Assembly: GCF_005938645.2 (NCBI RefSeq)
Contig: NZ_CP042171.1
Location: 3,596,001-3,660,000, forward strand
Direction: 5' to 3'
Source: Pedobacter sp. KBS0701
Lineage (GTDB): Bacteria; Bacteroidota; Bacteroidia; Sphingobacteriales; Sphingobacteriaceae
DNA: 64,000 nt
The notes beneath the pieces are model-generated. The model saw only the letters and a program-made list of their open reading frames with translations, made no database searches and had not been told where the DNA came from. Position numbers and translations under genes: made by a program. Shown in pieces: positions 36,905-45,840 of this stretch; the stretch's first letter is position 1; every line of letters starts with the position of its first letter.

Positions 36905-38284
36905 TTAAAATTTGTATGATACCTGAGCATTAAAAAACTTTGAATTGTCCCAGAGCGGTACGATATCTTTGATGAAATCACCAACCCTGAAATATTGTCC
37001 CCCACAACTCAATGAAAGGTTATTATTAATTTTATAATCCGCGCTGAGCAGATAGGTTGTACCGATAAACCGGTGACCGGACAGGGAACCTGCAGTGTTA
37101 AAATTTCCACCCGGACGATAAATCCCATCGTTTAATGAATATCTCCAGTTGAAAACCACATCAGCCTGGACACTTAATTTATCGGTTAAGCTTAGTGTTA
37201 AATAGGGATGTAAATCAATTAAATTTGATGGCCCAATGAGTGGATTAAAACCAAAATAGCCCCCTTTCGGATATAAAGGATTAAAGGTTTGCAGTTTCCC
37301 ATCCCCTGCTTTTTGATCACCTGAGATGTAGTCGTTTCGCAAGTTAAAAGAAGGTTTAAATTTGGTTTTTTCGAAAGTATAACCAAATTCAAAGGCCATT
37401 GTCCAGGCATTGATATGGCCGTTTCCAAATTTCCCGAACTGATAGGCGGCTTCTATATTGTAAATAAAACCACCGCCACTTTTCCAATATCGGGTAGCTA
37501 AAGTATGCCGCACTTCCTGCGCTATACCTTCTTCAAATTCTGCATTGTCACGCCTAATGCCTAAATAGTAGAAATCGAAGTTTCCACCTTTCTGGATATT
37601 GAGGTTGGAATAAGCGCCCCAAAGATTAGCCTGATGGCTTGGACGATTGTCAAATACCCCAAAATTAACTTCATCGGCTTCTAAAACAAATGCATCGAGC
37701 GAAAACCGGGGTGTTGCATACATCAGTTTGGCGCCTGTAAAATACTGCCTAACGGTTGTACCCTCCCGCACAGAAATCAACCTGCCCGAACCATAATTAA
37801 TTTCCTGTCTGCCCACCCGTATGGCCAATTTATTCGATGAGTCTTTAAGTATCCTGTATTCTGCGAAAAGATTTTGCACTGCAAGCTGATCTTCATCAAC
37901 CGGAGATGGTCCGTACTTACTCCCATTTTCGAGCGCACTGTTCACCTGAGCAAAAAACCGCAATCTTTCTCCAATATTTAAATCGGCATATAGCGAATAA
38001 CGTTGTAAAAAAGAATAATTGAAACCTTGATCTTTGATCCAATCTTCATTAATTTTACCTCCATATTCCTCCCTGATCTCGCCGCCAAAACTGAGGTATA
38101 CTTTTTTATTTTTTGAAAGCGGCAGGAATTTTAAGGTATTGTATAAATTCCTGTCCGAATCTTTCAGATTGCTATAATCCTCATCGTAGCGCATAAGCCT
38201 GATGCTTTGACCGGATGCACCTGCTATCGAAAAGCAAGTACAAACTACCGCTATAATCGCCCAACGGGGATAATTAATGTTCAT
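36905..38284 (-). CDS. Alginate-export-family outer-membrane porin-like protein
   Basis: 459 residues. Signal peptide to about residue 26 (GASGQ). The Alginate_exp-type beta-barrel has the motif LAIRVGRQEINYGSGRLI near 155 and TVRQYFTGAKLMY after it, and ends in an aromatic beta-strand (FNAQVSYKF), typical of outer-membrane barrels. In Bacteroidota this family is widespread and not tied to alginate. It is the second gene of the 12-gene cluster, 17 bp after the isochorismatase-like gene. Confidence 0.9.
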   Translation of the reverse strand: MNINYPRWAIIAVVCTCFSIAGASGQSIRLMRYDEDYSNLKDSDRNLYNTLKFLPLSKNKKVYLSFGGEIREEYGGKINEDWIKDQGFNYSFLQRYSLYADLNIGERLRFFAQVNSALENGSKYGPSPVDEDQLAVQNLFAEYRILKDSSNKLAIRVGRQEINYGSGRLISVREGTTVRQYFTGAKLMYATPRFSLDAFVLEADEVNFGVFDNRPSHQANLWGAYSNLNIQKGGNFDFYYLGIRRDNAEFEEGIAQEVRHTLATRYWKSGGGFIYNIEAAYQFGKFGNGHINAWTMAFEFGYTFEKTKFKPSFNLRNDYISGDQKAGDGKLQTFNPLYPKGGYFGFNPLIGPSNLIDLHPYLTLSLTDKLSVQADVVFNWRYSLNDGIYRPGGNFNTAGSLSGHRFIGTTYLLSADYKINNNLSLSCGGQYFRVGDFIKDIVPLWDNSKFFNAQVSYKF

Positions 38285-38301
38285 TTTATCTTAAATGACA
38301 A

Positions 38302-38934
38302 TTAGTGTTTTATCATTTTGTGTGCGTACTGGATACCAATACCATAACCTGCACCATATTTTTTCATCAAGGTGGTTACAGGCTCATAAGTTTCGGTTCT
38401 GGCCCAGTCTCTTTGTAGCTCAAGGATGTATTGTACAGCAGTTACCGGTTTTACACCTGCATGCACCATTCTTTGAATGGCACGCTCATGCGCTTCATTG
38501 CTTACATCGCCACAGGCATCGGTGATCACAAAAACGTCAAAACCTTCTGATAAGGCTGATAAAGCCGGGCCAACAATGCATACGCCTGTCCAAAGGCCAG
38601 CCAATACAATTTTCTTTTTCCCTGTTCCAGTAATAGCTTTGTAAGCGGGTTCATCTTCCCAGGTATTCATTGAAGTTCTGTCGATATAATTTGAAGTAGC
38701 CTGAGGATAAAATTCTTCAACTTCAGGAAAAACAGGACCAGAAAACGATTCTTCAGCAACTGTGGTTACAATGGTCGGAACGTTAAAGATTTTAGATGCG
38801 CCGCAAATAATAGCCACATTGGTACGAAGTTCGGTAATGGAGATGCTTTTTGTAGCAAAAGCCATTTGCCCTTCATAATCGATTAATACTAATGCATGGT
38901 TTTCAGGAGATAATAAGTCTGGTGATGGTTTCAT
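38302..38934 (-). CDS. Isochorismatase-like cysteine hydrolase (YcaC type)
   Basis: 210 residues. Catalytic triad of the cysteine-hydrolase fold: Asp in LVLIDYEGQ, Lys in GKKKIVLAG, and Cys in AGLWTGVCIVG. It resembles the YcaC group of unknown substrate. It is the first gene of the 12-gene minus-strand cluster and lies 19 nt behind the predicted start of the site-C promoter. Confidence 0.92.
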   Translation of the reverse strand: MKPSPDLLSPENHALVLIDYEGQMAFATKSISITELRTNVAIICGASKIFNVPTIVTTVAEESFSGPVFPEVEEFYPQATSNYIDRTSMNTWEDEPAYKAITGTGKKKIVLAGLWTGVCIVGPALSALSEGFDVFVITDACGDVSNEAHERAIQRMVHAGVKPVTAVQYILELQRDWARTETYEPVTTLMKKYGAGYGIGIQYAHKMIKH

Positions 38935-38963
38935 AATTAAATATTTTATGTTTCCCTCATTGT

Positions 38964-38980
38964 TCCAAGAAATATACCAC
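38964..38980 (-). promoter_or_regulatory. Putative sigma-54-like -24/-12 promoter (site C) of the 12-gene cluster
   Basis: Minus strand GTGGTATATTTCTTGGA; GG to -12 G distance is 12. It closely resembles the element upstream of EBP4 (TTGGTATTTTTCTTGA). The final C of TTGC is replaced by G. Predicted start near 38953; -24 is 63 bp from the palindrome. Confidence 0.55.
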
Positions 38981-39033
38981 CAAATAAAGCACTACATATC
39001 AACAACTTACATAAAAATACATTATTTAGGATT

Positions 39034-39056
39034 AACCATATATCGTTGATTTACGA
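39034..39056 (-). promoter_or_regulatory. Putative activator binding site C
   Basis: AACCATATATCGTT (39034-39047) continuing into GATTTACGA. Seventeen bases (39038-39054) are identical to the reverse complement of 45675-45691 in front of EBP4. Confidence 0.6.
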
Positions 39057-39065
39057 ATTTTACTT

Positions 39066-39345
39066 TTGCTTTTACCGCAAAGAACGATAAGGGGAAGGCG
39101 CAGAGCACGCAATTTAGTTTATGCGTTTTTTAACCACAGAGAAAAGGAGAAAAACAGAGTTGTAGATTATTTCTTTTACCGCAAAGGACGCTGAGAAAAA
39201 GGCATGTTCTTTTAACCACAAAGAACACAAAGGAAGGCACAAAGTGCACAGAGTTGGGTGTACTATTCCATTATCCATGTTACACCTTCCATCTTTTAAC
39301 CACAAAGGGCACAAAGGAAGGCACAAAGCACACAGAGTTAAGTGT
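39066..39345. repeat. Cluster of degenerate ACCACAAAG/ACCGCAAAG repeats in the 755-bp divergent gap
   Basis: Five imperfect copies of a 30-45 bp unit starting TTTTAACCACAAAG or TTTTACCGCAAAG and often ending CACAGAG, near 39070, 39128, 39174, 39210 and 39294; the last two are the most alike (ACAAAGGAAGGCACAAAG). No credible reading frame. The same vocabulary recurs at 56194-56300. A dispersed intergenic repeat is likely. Confidence 0.7.
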
Positions 39346-39388
39346 TTACCTAATTCCCTTAAACATTGTAATGGAGATGACTGCTATC

Positions 39389-39490
39389 GGCGAATCGTCA
39401 TTGCTGAGGCAGGAAGCAATTAATGCTTTCGCTATTTAGTAGCCCCCTCTATAGTAGTAAGATTGCTTCGTCGTTCCTCCTAGCAATGAC
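39389..39490. repeat. REP-like inverted repeat (CGTCATTGCTGAGGC... / ...CCTAGCAATGACG)
   Basis: CGTCATTGCT near 39395 and AGCAATGACG near 39481 are inverted, with AAGCAAT / ATTGCTT inside. This resembles the widespread bacterial dispersed element starting GTCATTGCGAGG. No gene is seen. Confidence 0.55.
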
Positions 39491-39544
39491 GAAACTTCTG
39501 CGGAAATCTCCTAAATCTGCGGGATAAATGATTTAGAATACAAT

Positions 39545-39558
39545 AACGAAATATTATA
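39545..39558 (+). promoter_or_regulatory. Degenerate putative activator site D2
   Basis: AACGAAATATTATA, matching the left nine bases of the site D1 palindrome; centre 76 bp upstream of D1. Confidence 0.35.
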
Positions 39559-39620
39559 AAAAAAGTATACACAACAAAACATTATAAAATTTTAATAATC
39601 AAACAATTAAAATGCATACT

Positions 39621-39634
39621 AACGAAATATCGTT
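39621..39634 (+). promoter_or_regulatory. Putative activator binding site D1, upstream of EBP2
   Basis: AACGAAATATCGTT, perfect 5-bp arms AACGA/TCGTT. Only 55 bp before the EBP2 ATG, and no -24/-12 element is found at the usual offset, so this copy may serve autorepression or the divergent cluster. Confidence 0.55.
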
Positions 39635-39689
39635 ACACGTTTAATCTATCTGAAATCATTTTTTAATTTATAAATCCTACCTTAGCTTC

Positions 39690-41381
39690 ATGGAAAGCAA
39701 GAGTAATCTATCTGAACTTCGCAACATTAAGCATACTCACCTCGACCCAAACGAGGCCTCCGCTCTCGAAAAAGAGAACACTTTACTGCTTAAAAAGCTT
39801 AAACAAAAGGAAATAGAATCCGCGGCACTGTTATCTTTAAGTAATTCAATCGCTTCTATACGCAACAAACTTGATTTGTTCGATGTCATCGATCAAAAAC
39901 TAAAAAAACTGTTTGATTTTGATGATTTTGTTATCTGTTTGATCAACGATGATGAGGAAACGCACAGTGCTTTTATCTACAACCAGAAAGAAGATTTTCT
40001 TAAAACAGCTGGCATAGCGCCTAAAGCTTCAGAAAAATACACGCTGGATGATGGCATGTGCAGGGCGATGATTTCATCTGAAAAACCAATCGTTTTCAAT
40101 GTTGAAGAGGTTTTAGCATGGGCTGATGCGCCGGCATGGCTGGGATTTTGGCATAACAAAGGCATCAAAGAAATGATCGGTCTCAAAATGGTAGATCGAT
40201 CAGGCTGTATAGGTTTCTTTTACCTCTACACTAAAAACGCAAACTCGTTATCGAATATTTATTTTGATCTGCTTCATGGCATTTCGCTGCAAATTTCGAT
40301 AGCCATATCAAACATCCTGGCAAACGAAAAAATTGAACAGCAGCTTATAGAAATTAATGAATACAAACAAAAATTAGAAGAAGAAAAAAGTTACCTGCAG
40401 GAAGAGATCCAGCATAAATACAATCATACAGAAATCATCGGACAGAGCGAGTCGTTGAAAAGTGTTTTCCAACTGATTGATGCTGTGGCAGCCACCGACA
40501 GTACTGTGCTGATTATTGGGGAAACAGGAACCGGAAAAGAACTCATTGCAAGGGCGATACACAATTCTTCACTTCGATACAATGAATTGATGGTTAAAAT
40601 CAATTGTGCAGCAATACCTCCTAATTTGGCTGAAAGTGAACTTTTCGGCCATGAAAAAGGCAGTTTTACGGGCGCAACAGAACGAAGGATCGGAAAATTC
40701 GAACTGGCCCATAATGGCACGCTGTTTTTGGATGAAATTGGCGAGCTCCCGCTCGACCTTCAGGTAAAATTACTAAGAGCGCTACAGGAAAAAGAAATTG
40801 AGCGCATTGGCGGTAAAGGTGTAATTAAAACAAATGTCAGAATTATAGCCGCAACCAACAGGAATCTGTTAAAAGAGGTAGAAAAAGGGAATTTTAGAAG
40901 CGACTTGTATTACAGGTTGAACGTATTTCCAATCTCTATTCCACCATTAAGGGATAGATTAGATGACATCCCACACCTGGCAGCATTTTTCATAGAACGC
41001 ATTTCGAAGAAAACCGGGCGGCAGGTAAACACCATATCCAAAAGCGCATTGAATAAATTGATGCTTTACCCCTGGCCAGGAAATGTAAGGGAGCTGGAAC
41101 ACCTTATTGAGCGGAGCTTACTGTTAACATCAGGCAACATCCTAAAAGAGATCCACCTACCTAAAATAGATAGAAATGAGGCCATTAACAATATAGATGA
41201 GGAAAAAATAAAAAGCATCCACGAAAACGAGCGCGACCACATTCTATCAATACTAAAACGTTGCAATGGCAAAATATCCGGCATTGGCGGGGCTGCAGAA
41301 ATCTTAAGCATTCCGGCCACAACCCTCAATTCTAAAATCAAAAAATTCAAAATTAAACGGGAACATATCCTTAACAAATAA
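39690..41381 (+). CDS. Sigma-54-dependent transcriptional activator, GAF + AAA+ + HTH (EBP2)
   Basis: 563 residues. GAF-like sensor at about 55-205, coiled coil at about 220-250 ([20 protein letters not shown]), AAA+ with [14 protein letters not shown] and FLDEIGEL, then an HTH ending [12 protein letters not shown]. Its AAA+ domain is very similar to EBP1. It opens a plus-strand run EBP2 / TPR-kinase / receiver-EBP3 with gaps of 6 and about 9 bp, so the sensor-regulator proteins are probably made together. It is divergent from the 12-gene cluster and is the obvious candidate to activate it. Confidence 0.95.
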   Translation: MESKSNLSELRNIKHTHLDPNEASALEKENTLLLKKLKQKEIESAALLSLSNSIASIRNKLDLFDVIDQKLKKLFDFDDFVICLINDDEETHSAFIYNQKEDFLKTAGIAPKASEKYTLDDGMCRAMISSEKPIVFNVEEVLAWADAPAWLGFWHNKGIKEMIGLKMVDRSGCIGFFYLYTKNANSLSNIYFDLLHGISLQISIAISNILANEKIEQQLIEINEYKQKLEEEKSYLQEEIQHKYNHTEIIGQSESLKSVFQLIDAVAATDSTVLIIGETGTGKELIARAIHNSSLRYNELMVKINCAAIPPNLAESELFGHEKGSFTGATERRIGKFELAHNGTLFLDEIGELPLDLQVKLLRALQEKEIERIGGKGVIKTNVRIIAATNRNLLKEVEKGNFRSDLYYRLNVFPISIPPLRDRLDDIPHLAAFFIERISKKTGRQVNTISKSALNKLMLYPWPGNVRELEHLIERSLLLTSGNILKEIHLPKIDRNEAINNIDEEKIKSIHENERDHILSILKRCNGKISGIGGAAEILSIPATTLNSKIKKFKIKREHILNK

Positions 41382-41387
41382 TTACGG

Positions 41388-43739
41388 ATGAGATTAAACA
41401 GAATGATTCGAAACATTGTACTTCACAAATACACCAATAAATTAGTGATTTGCATGGTTATGATCGGAATTTTCAGTTTAGTGATATTCAAAGGCCATAG
41501 TAGTTCAACTATTATCCAGGAAAACAACTTAAATCAAAAAGACTCACTTCAAAAACTGAACAAACTGCTTGCCGGATCCGTCCCCGATACAAACCGGGTA
41601 AAATACCTGATTAAGATTGCAAATCATTTCATCAATCAACAAGAAAACAAACGAGAAAATTTAGCAAAGGCACTACCTTATCTGCAAAAAGCGCACTTTT
41701 TAAGTAATCAACTCAAATCTTCAAACTGGGAATTCCATACGCTGATGGTTTACGCCCTGTTCTTGAATAAGCAGCGCTTAAGAGAGCAGCAGGCACTCAC
41801 CTATGAAAAGGCAATTGCTATTGCAAAAAAAATTGGTAACAAGCATTTTGAAGCGAGCGCCTGGTATTTTTATTATATCAACGTTCCTGATACGGTTTCT
41901 GATTATAAAAACAAAACATTTTACAATCGGGCAGCCAATGCACATGCCTTATATAAAGAAATAGGCACATCTTTCGATGAAAAATACAAAGAGGCAACGC
42001 TCCTAAAAACAATGGCCGACTTCCATTTGGAGGAAGAAAAATTTGATTTATCGATAAAAGAGCTTTTTGAGGTGATTGCTTTAGATAAGAAATTCAAACT
42101 TCCCGATCTGCCAATGGCTTACGATTTACTTTCGGCAGTCTACGAAAGAAAAGGAGAACTCAGTAAAGCGCTGAACTATGCATTGCTCAGTGTAAAAACA
42201 GCTCAAAGCAGCCACGAGGAAGTGCTCGGTACTTATTTAAACAGAGTGGGTTCTGCTTACGAGGCTATGGGTAAAGCTAAAGAAAGCATTTCATGGTATA
42301 GCAAAACGCTTAACGGCCCCGATAAAAAAGACCCTTTCCGCTTTATTACAGCGTATGCCATCACCAGCCAAATGATCAAATTAGGTGAAGCTAAAAAAGC
42401 ACTGTCTATATTGCAAAAAACATGGAGCGAAGTTGGCAATCCATCAAGTGGGCATCAATATTTTATATTTCTGGCATTTGGCGAGTGTTACGCCGCGCTA
42501 AAAAAATACGATCTGGCTAAAGTGTATTTTGATAAACTGCTGGAAGATGCTACCTTAAAAACATATTCTAACCCTTTCCAAACTTCAGTTTTCTTCTCAG
42601 CCAGCGAATTTTATTTTGCCCAGAACAAATATCAGCTTGCATTAGAATTTGCAGAAAAGGCAAGAGAAAATCAGATCAGCATGACCTTGCCAAGACAGAT
42701 CCGGTTAAATGAGATCCTTTACAAAATAGATTTATCTACCGATCGTCCGGCTGAGGCAATTATTCACCTGCAAGCCTTTCATAAGCTTAGAGATTCTATG
42801 CTTAGCCAGGAGAATTTAAATACTATTGAACGATTGAAAATTGAATTCCAGGCTGCGCAAAAGGAAAATGATAATGAAATCCTCAGAAAGAAATCGCAAT
42901 TGCAAAGTCAGGAGCTCAACCGCATCCAATGGATCAAAAATGCCACCTTCACTGGTCTGGCCTTTTTAACCATTGTACTCATTTTAATTTATGGCAGGTT
43001 TCGGTTGAAAAAGAAACTTCATGACACACTGGTAAAGAAAAAGGCCGATATAGATCTCGCTTATGCTAAGCTGGAAGTTAATGTTCAGCAAAAAAACAAA
43101 CTGATCGAAGAAAAAGAAAGCTTAATTAAGGAAGTACACCATCGGGTTAAGAATAACCTGCAGCTTACCATGAGCCTGTTAAATAGTCAAAGCTATTACC
43201 TCGAAGATTTATCGGCAATTGAGGCCATAAAAGAAAGTCAGCACCGCCTAAAAAGTATTGCATTGATCCATCAAAAGCTCTATCAAACAGAAAATGTTAC
43301 CACCATAAATATTCAGCCTTACATTGTAGAGTTGGTTGAATATTTAAAGGAAAGTATAAACGACGATAAAAAGATCAGTTTTGAACTGGATATTTTAAAT
43401 CTCGAACTGGACATTTCGAAAGCTGTTCCACTCGGTCTAATTATTAACGAAGCAATTACCAATATTTTCAAGTATGCTTTCCAGGGTATGCCTGGAGGAA
43501 AAATTGTAATCAAGCTAAAAGAACAGCAGGAGGACCGTTACGAATTGTTTATTAAAGACAACGGCATTGGGTTAGCACCTGATTTTGATTACGAACAAAG
43601 CAATACATTGGGCATCATTTTGATGAAGGGGCTGAGTGCACAAATCGACGGGACTTTTATTATGGAAAGTTACAACGGTGTTTCGGTGAGCCTGATCTTT
43701 ACCAATTCTAATGAAGATTTATTTTTACCAAATGATTAA
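41388..43739 (+). CDS. TPR-containing sensor histidine kinase (HisKA_2 type)
   Basis: 783 residues. N-terminal hydrophobic segment (about 18-33), TPR-like repeats (about 60-470), TM helix near 523-543 (FTGLAFLTIVLILIYGRF), HisKA_2 domain with His in [18 protein letters not shown] (near 586) and HATPase_c with INEAITNIFKYAF and IKDNGIGL. It has the same architecture as the kinase at 30.3-32.6 kb, to which it is probably paralogous. It is encoded directly before a receiver-AAA+ activator, its likely phosphate acceptor. Confidence 0.94.
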   Translation: MRLNRMIRNIVLHKYTNKLVICMVMIGIFSLVIFKGHSSSTIIQENNLNQKDSLQKLNKLLAGSVPDTNRVKYLIKIANHFINQQENKRENLAKALPYLQKAHFLSNQLKSSNWEFHTLMVYALFLNKQRLREQQALTYEKAIAIAKKIGNKHFEASAWYFYYINVPDTVSDYKNKTFYNRAANAHALYKEIGTSFDEKYKEATLLKTMADFHLEEEKFDLSIKELFEVIALDKKFKLPDLPMAYDLLSAVYERKGELSKALNYALLSVKTAQSSHEEVLGTYLNRVGSAYEAMGKAKESISWYSKTLNGPDKKDPFRFITAYAITSQMIKLGEAKKALSILQKTWSEVGNPSSGHQYFIFLAFGECYAALKKYDLAKVYFDKLLEDATLKTYSNPFQTSVFFSASEFYFAQNKYQLALEFAEKARENQISMTLPRQIRLNEILYKIDLSTDRPAEAIIHLQAFHKLRDSMLSQENLNTIERLKIEFQAAQKENDNEILRKKSQLQSQELNRIQWIKNATFTGLAFLTIVLILIYGRFRLKKKLHDTLVKKKADIDLAYAKLEVNVQQKNKLIEEKESLIKEVHHRVKNNLQLTMSLLNSQSYYLEDLSAIEAIKESQHRLKSIALIHQKLYQTENVTTINIQPYIVELVEYLKESINDDKKISFELDILNLELDISKAVPLGLIINEAITNIFKYAFQGMPGGKIVIKLKEQQEDRYELFIKDNGIGLAPDFDYEQSNTLGIILMKGLSAQIDGTFIMESYNGVSVSLIFTNSNEDLFLPND

Positions 43740-43748
43740 ACGAGCGTG

Positions 43749-45665
43749 ATGACTGAAAAAATCCTAATCGTTGAAGATGAGTTTATTGTTGCCCACGATC
43801 TGCAGATGATTTTGCAGCGTGCCGGCTATCAGGTTATTGGCATTGCCGACTCGGTAAAAAATGCGCAGGCCCTATTAGAAAAACACCAGGTTGATCTGGT
43901 TCTCCTGGATATTTACCTTAAAGGCAGGCTAACCGGAATTGATCTGGCGCATGATTTGATGAAAAGCGAAATTCCTTTTATTTATATCTCTGCAAATTCT
44001 AATGAAAAGGTTTTGGAGGCTGCAAAGTCTACCTGTCCTTACGGGTTTATTGTTAAGCCTTACCGCGACCGTGATGTTTTGATGAGCATCGATATTGCCA
44101 GGTACCGCAAGGAAAACAGCAATAACATGAAAATGAGCAGCGAGCGCTTTATGCAGGATTTTATTGTAGATATCTCCATGAAATCGTTAACCTGGCAAAA
44201 GAAAATTCTATCTATTGCTAGTGCTTTTCAACCTTATGTCCCTTTTGATTTTATTGCACTTTCGGGCATCGCAAAAGATGGAAAACGATACAGTGAAATC
44301 GGGATTACCAGAAAAAACTTTGATCAGTACGACTTATTTACAGCCAATGAGTTTTTGAAATATACTGGTTTAAGCAGGGCAGAATACGATGCCATCAATC
44401 AATTGGTACCAGAAACCACTGCGGATGCCATTTACATTGGTGATGATTTTGAAGGGGTTAAAAAGGCTGCGCCAATGAAAAACTTAATGGCCAATACCTA
44501 TCATTTATCTTCCAATCTGGTCAAAACATTCTACCTCGAAAATGGCGATCAAATTAGCTTTTCATTTTACAGCAGAACTGAAAATATTTACCAACCTGCC
44601 CATATAGAGCTGCTCAATTTTTTATCGGGCACCCTGGAGAAAAAACTGGTCCATATTGTAGAACTTGAAAAAGTGGAAACACAATCAATTTTACACAAAG
44701 AAAGCAACCACTATCTTTTAACTAAAAAAGATTTTGAAAATGTTATCGGCAAAAGTAGCGCCCTATTATCTGTTTTAGATAAGATCAAAATTGTGGCGCC
44801 TACGGATACATCAGTTTTAATTACCGGAGAAAGCGGAACAGGAAAAGAAGAAATTGCTAAAAGCCTGCACCGCTTATCACATCGAAATACAAAACCCCTT
44901 GTAGCCGTAAACTGTGCTGCATTACCTGCAGATTTAATCGAATCCATTTTATTTGGTCACGAAAAAGGCTCATTTACAGGCGCTATCAATACCAGAATTG
45001 GTAAATTTGAAGAGGCCAATGGCGGTACCATCTTTCTTGACGAGATCGGCGAAATGCCTTTCGATCTTCAGGCAAAGCTCCTCAGGGTATTACAGGAAAA
45101 GGAAATTGAACGGATCGGCGGCAAAGCACCTATTTCTGTTGACTTGAGAATAATTGCCGCTACTAACCTCAATTTAGAAAAAGAGATCGCCAAGGGCAGA
45201 TTCAGGCTCGACCTCTTTTACCGCCTTAACGTTTTTCCGATACACATCCCTCCGCTTTGCCGACGAAAAACGGACATCCCATTATTAACGAAACATTTTG
45301 TTCAGAAACATGCAATGGCCGTAGGTAAAAACATTCCGGAAATTCCCACTGATTTTATGGACCGGCTGATGCAGTATGACTGGCCGGGCAATATCAGGGA
45401 ATTGGAGCATATAATTTTAAGAAGTATACTGCTGTCTTCAAATGGGAAACTTAATGCAGATCATCTCGAACTTGGAGCCAAAAACGAGGAACCCCTTTCT
45501 CAAAATGGAATCAAAACGATTAATGACAACGAAAGAGATCATATCATCAGGGTTCTGGAGCTATGCAAAGGCAAGGTCGCGGGCATTGGCGGTGCAGCCG
45601 AACTCTTGGGCATCCCGGCGACAACATTAAATTCTAAAATTAAAAAACTGGATATCAGACGGTAG
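43749..45665 (+). CDS. Response regulator fused to sigma-54 activator: REC + middle domain + AAA+ + HTH (EBP3)
   Basis: 638 residues from the ATG at 43749; a GTG one codon earlier is an alternative. Receiver domain (1-120) of the type paired with HisKA_2 kinases, with phospho-acceptor Asp in VLLDIYLKG (residue 54), then an unassigned region (about 130-320) containing [10 protein letters not shown] and [12 protein letters not shown] that may be GAF-like, AAA+ (about 330-560: [23 protein letters not shown]) and a C-terminal HTH ([12 protein letters not shown]). This is longer than NtrC (about 470) because of the middle domain. The upstream kinase gene ends about 9 bp before it. Confidence 0.94.
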   Translation: MTEKILIVEDEFIVAHDLQMILQRAGYQVIGIADSVKNAQALLEKHQVDLVLLDIYLKGRLTGIDLAHDLMKSEIPFIYISANSNEKVLEAAKSTCPYGFIVKPYRDRDVLMSIDIARYRKENSNNMKMSSERFMQDFIVDISMKSLTWQKKILSIASAFQPYVPFDFIALSGIAKDGKRYSEIGITRKNFDQYDLFTANEFLKYTGLSRAEYDAINQLVPETTADAIYIGDDFEGVKKAAPMKNLMANTYHLSSNLVKTFYLENGDQISFSFYSRTENIYQPAHIELLNFLSGTLEKKLVHIVELEKVETQSILHKESNHYLLTKKDFENVIGKSSALLSVLDKIKIVAPTDTSVLITGESGTGKEEIAKSLHRLSHRNTKPLVAVNCAALPADLIESILFGHEKGSFTGAINTRIGKFEEANGGTIFLDEIGEMPFDLQAKLLRVLQEKEIERIGGKAPISVDLRIIAATNLNLEKEIAKGRFRLDLFYRLNVFPIHIPPLCRRKTDIPLLTKHFVQKHAMAVGKNIPEIPTDFMDRLMQYDWPGNIRELEHIILRSILLSSNGKLNADHLELGAKNEEPLSQNGIKTINDNERDHIIRVLELCKGKVAGIGGAAELLGIPATTLNSKIKKLDIRR

Positions 45666-45674
45666 TGATATTTA

Positions 45675-45695
45675 GTAAATCAACGATATATCATC
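45675..45695 (+). promoter_or_regulatory. Putative activator binding site E, upstream of EBP4
   Basis: GTAAATCAACGATATATCATC; its first 17 bases are the exact reverse complement of site C (39038-39054). The palindrome core AACGATATATCATC spans 45682-45695. Confidence 0.6.
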
Positions 45696-45748
45696 AATTT
45701 AAAAAACAATAAATAAAATAAAACACTGATAAACAAAAGCTTAAGGAT

Positions 45749-45764
45749 TGGTATTTTTCTTGAC
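45749..45764 (+). promoter_or_regulatory. Putative sigma-54-like -24/-12 promoter (site E)
   Basis: TGGTATTTTTCTTGAC; GG to -12 G distance 12, and -24 is 62 bp downstream of the palindrome centre. Predicted start near 45775, 66 nt before the EBP4 ATG. The -12 base after TTG is A. Confidence 0.55.
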
Positions 45765-45840
45765 TTAAAGTAACTGTATTAATCTGTTCAAAATATTTTG
45801 TTGATGTTGGTTTTTACATTATGCTCGCCTGAAATAGAAA

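Noticed and set aside
36895..37005. N-terminal extension of the M17 N-domain protein
   Set aside because: It overlaps the porin gene and lacks a signal sequence at its start; ATG 36894 is followed by a good signal peptide.
39114..39326. Minus-strand 70-codon frame rich in Cys, Leu and Trp
   Set aside because: It arises from the repeat cluster; the repeated words CLPLC and LWLK mirror the DNA units and no start or neighbour context supports a gene.
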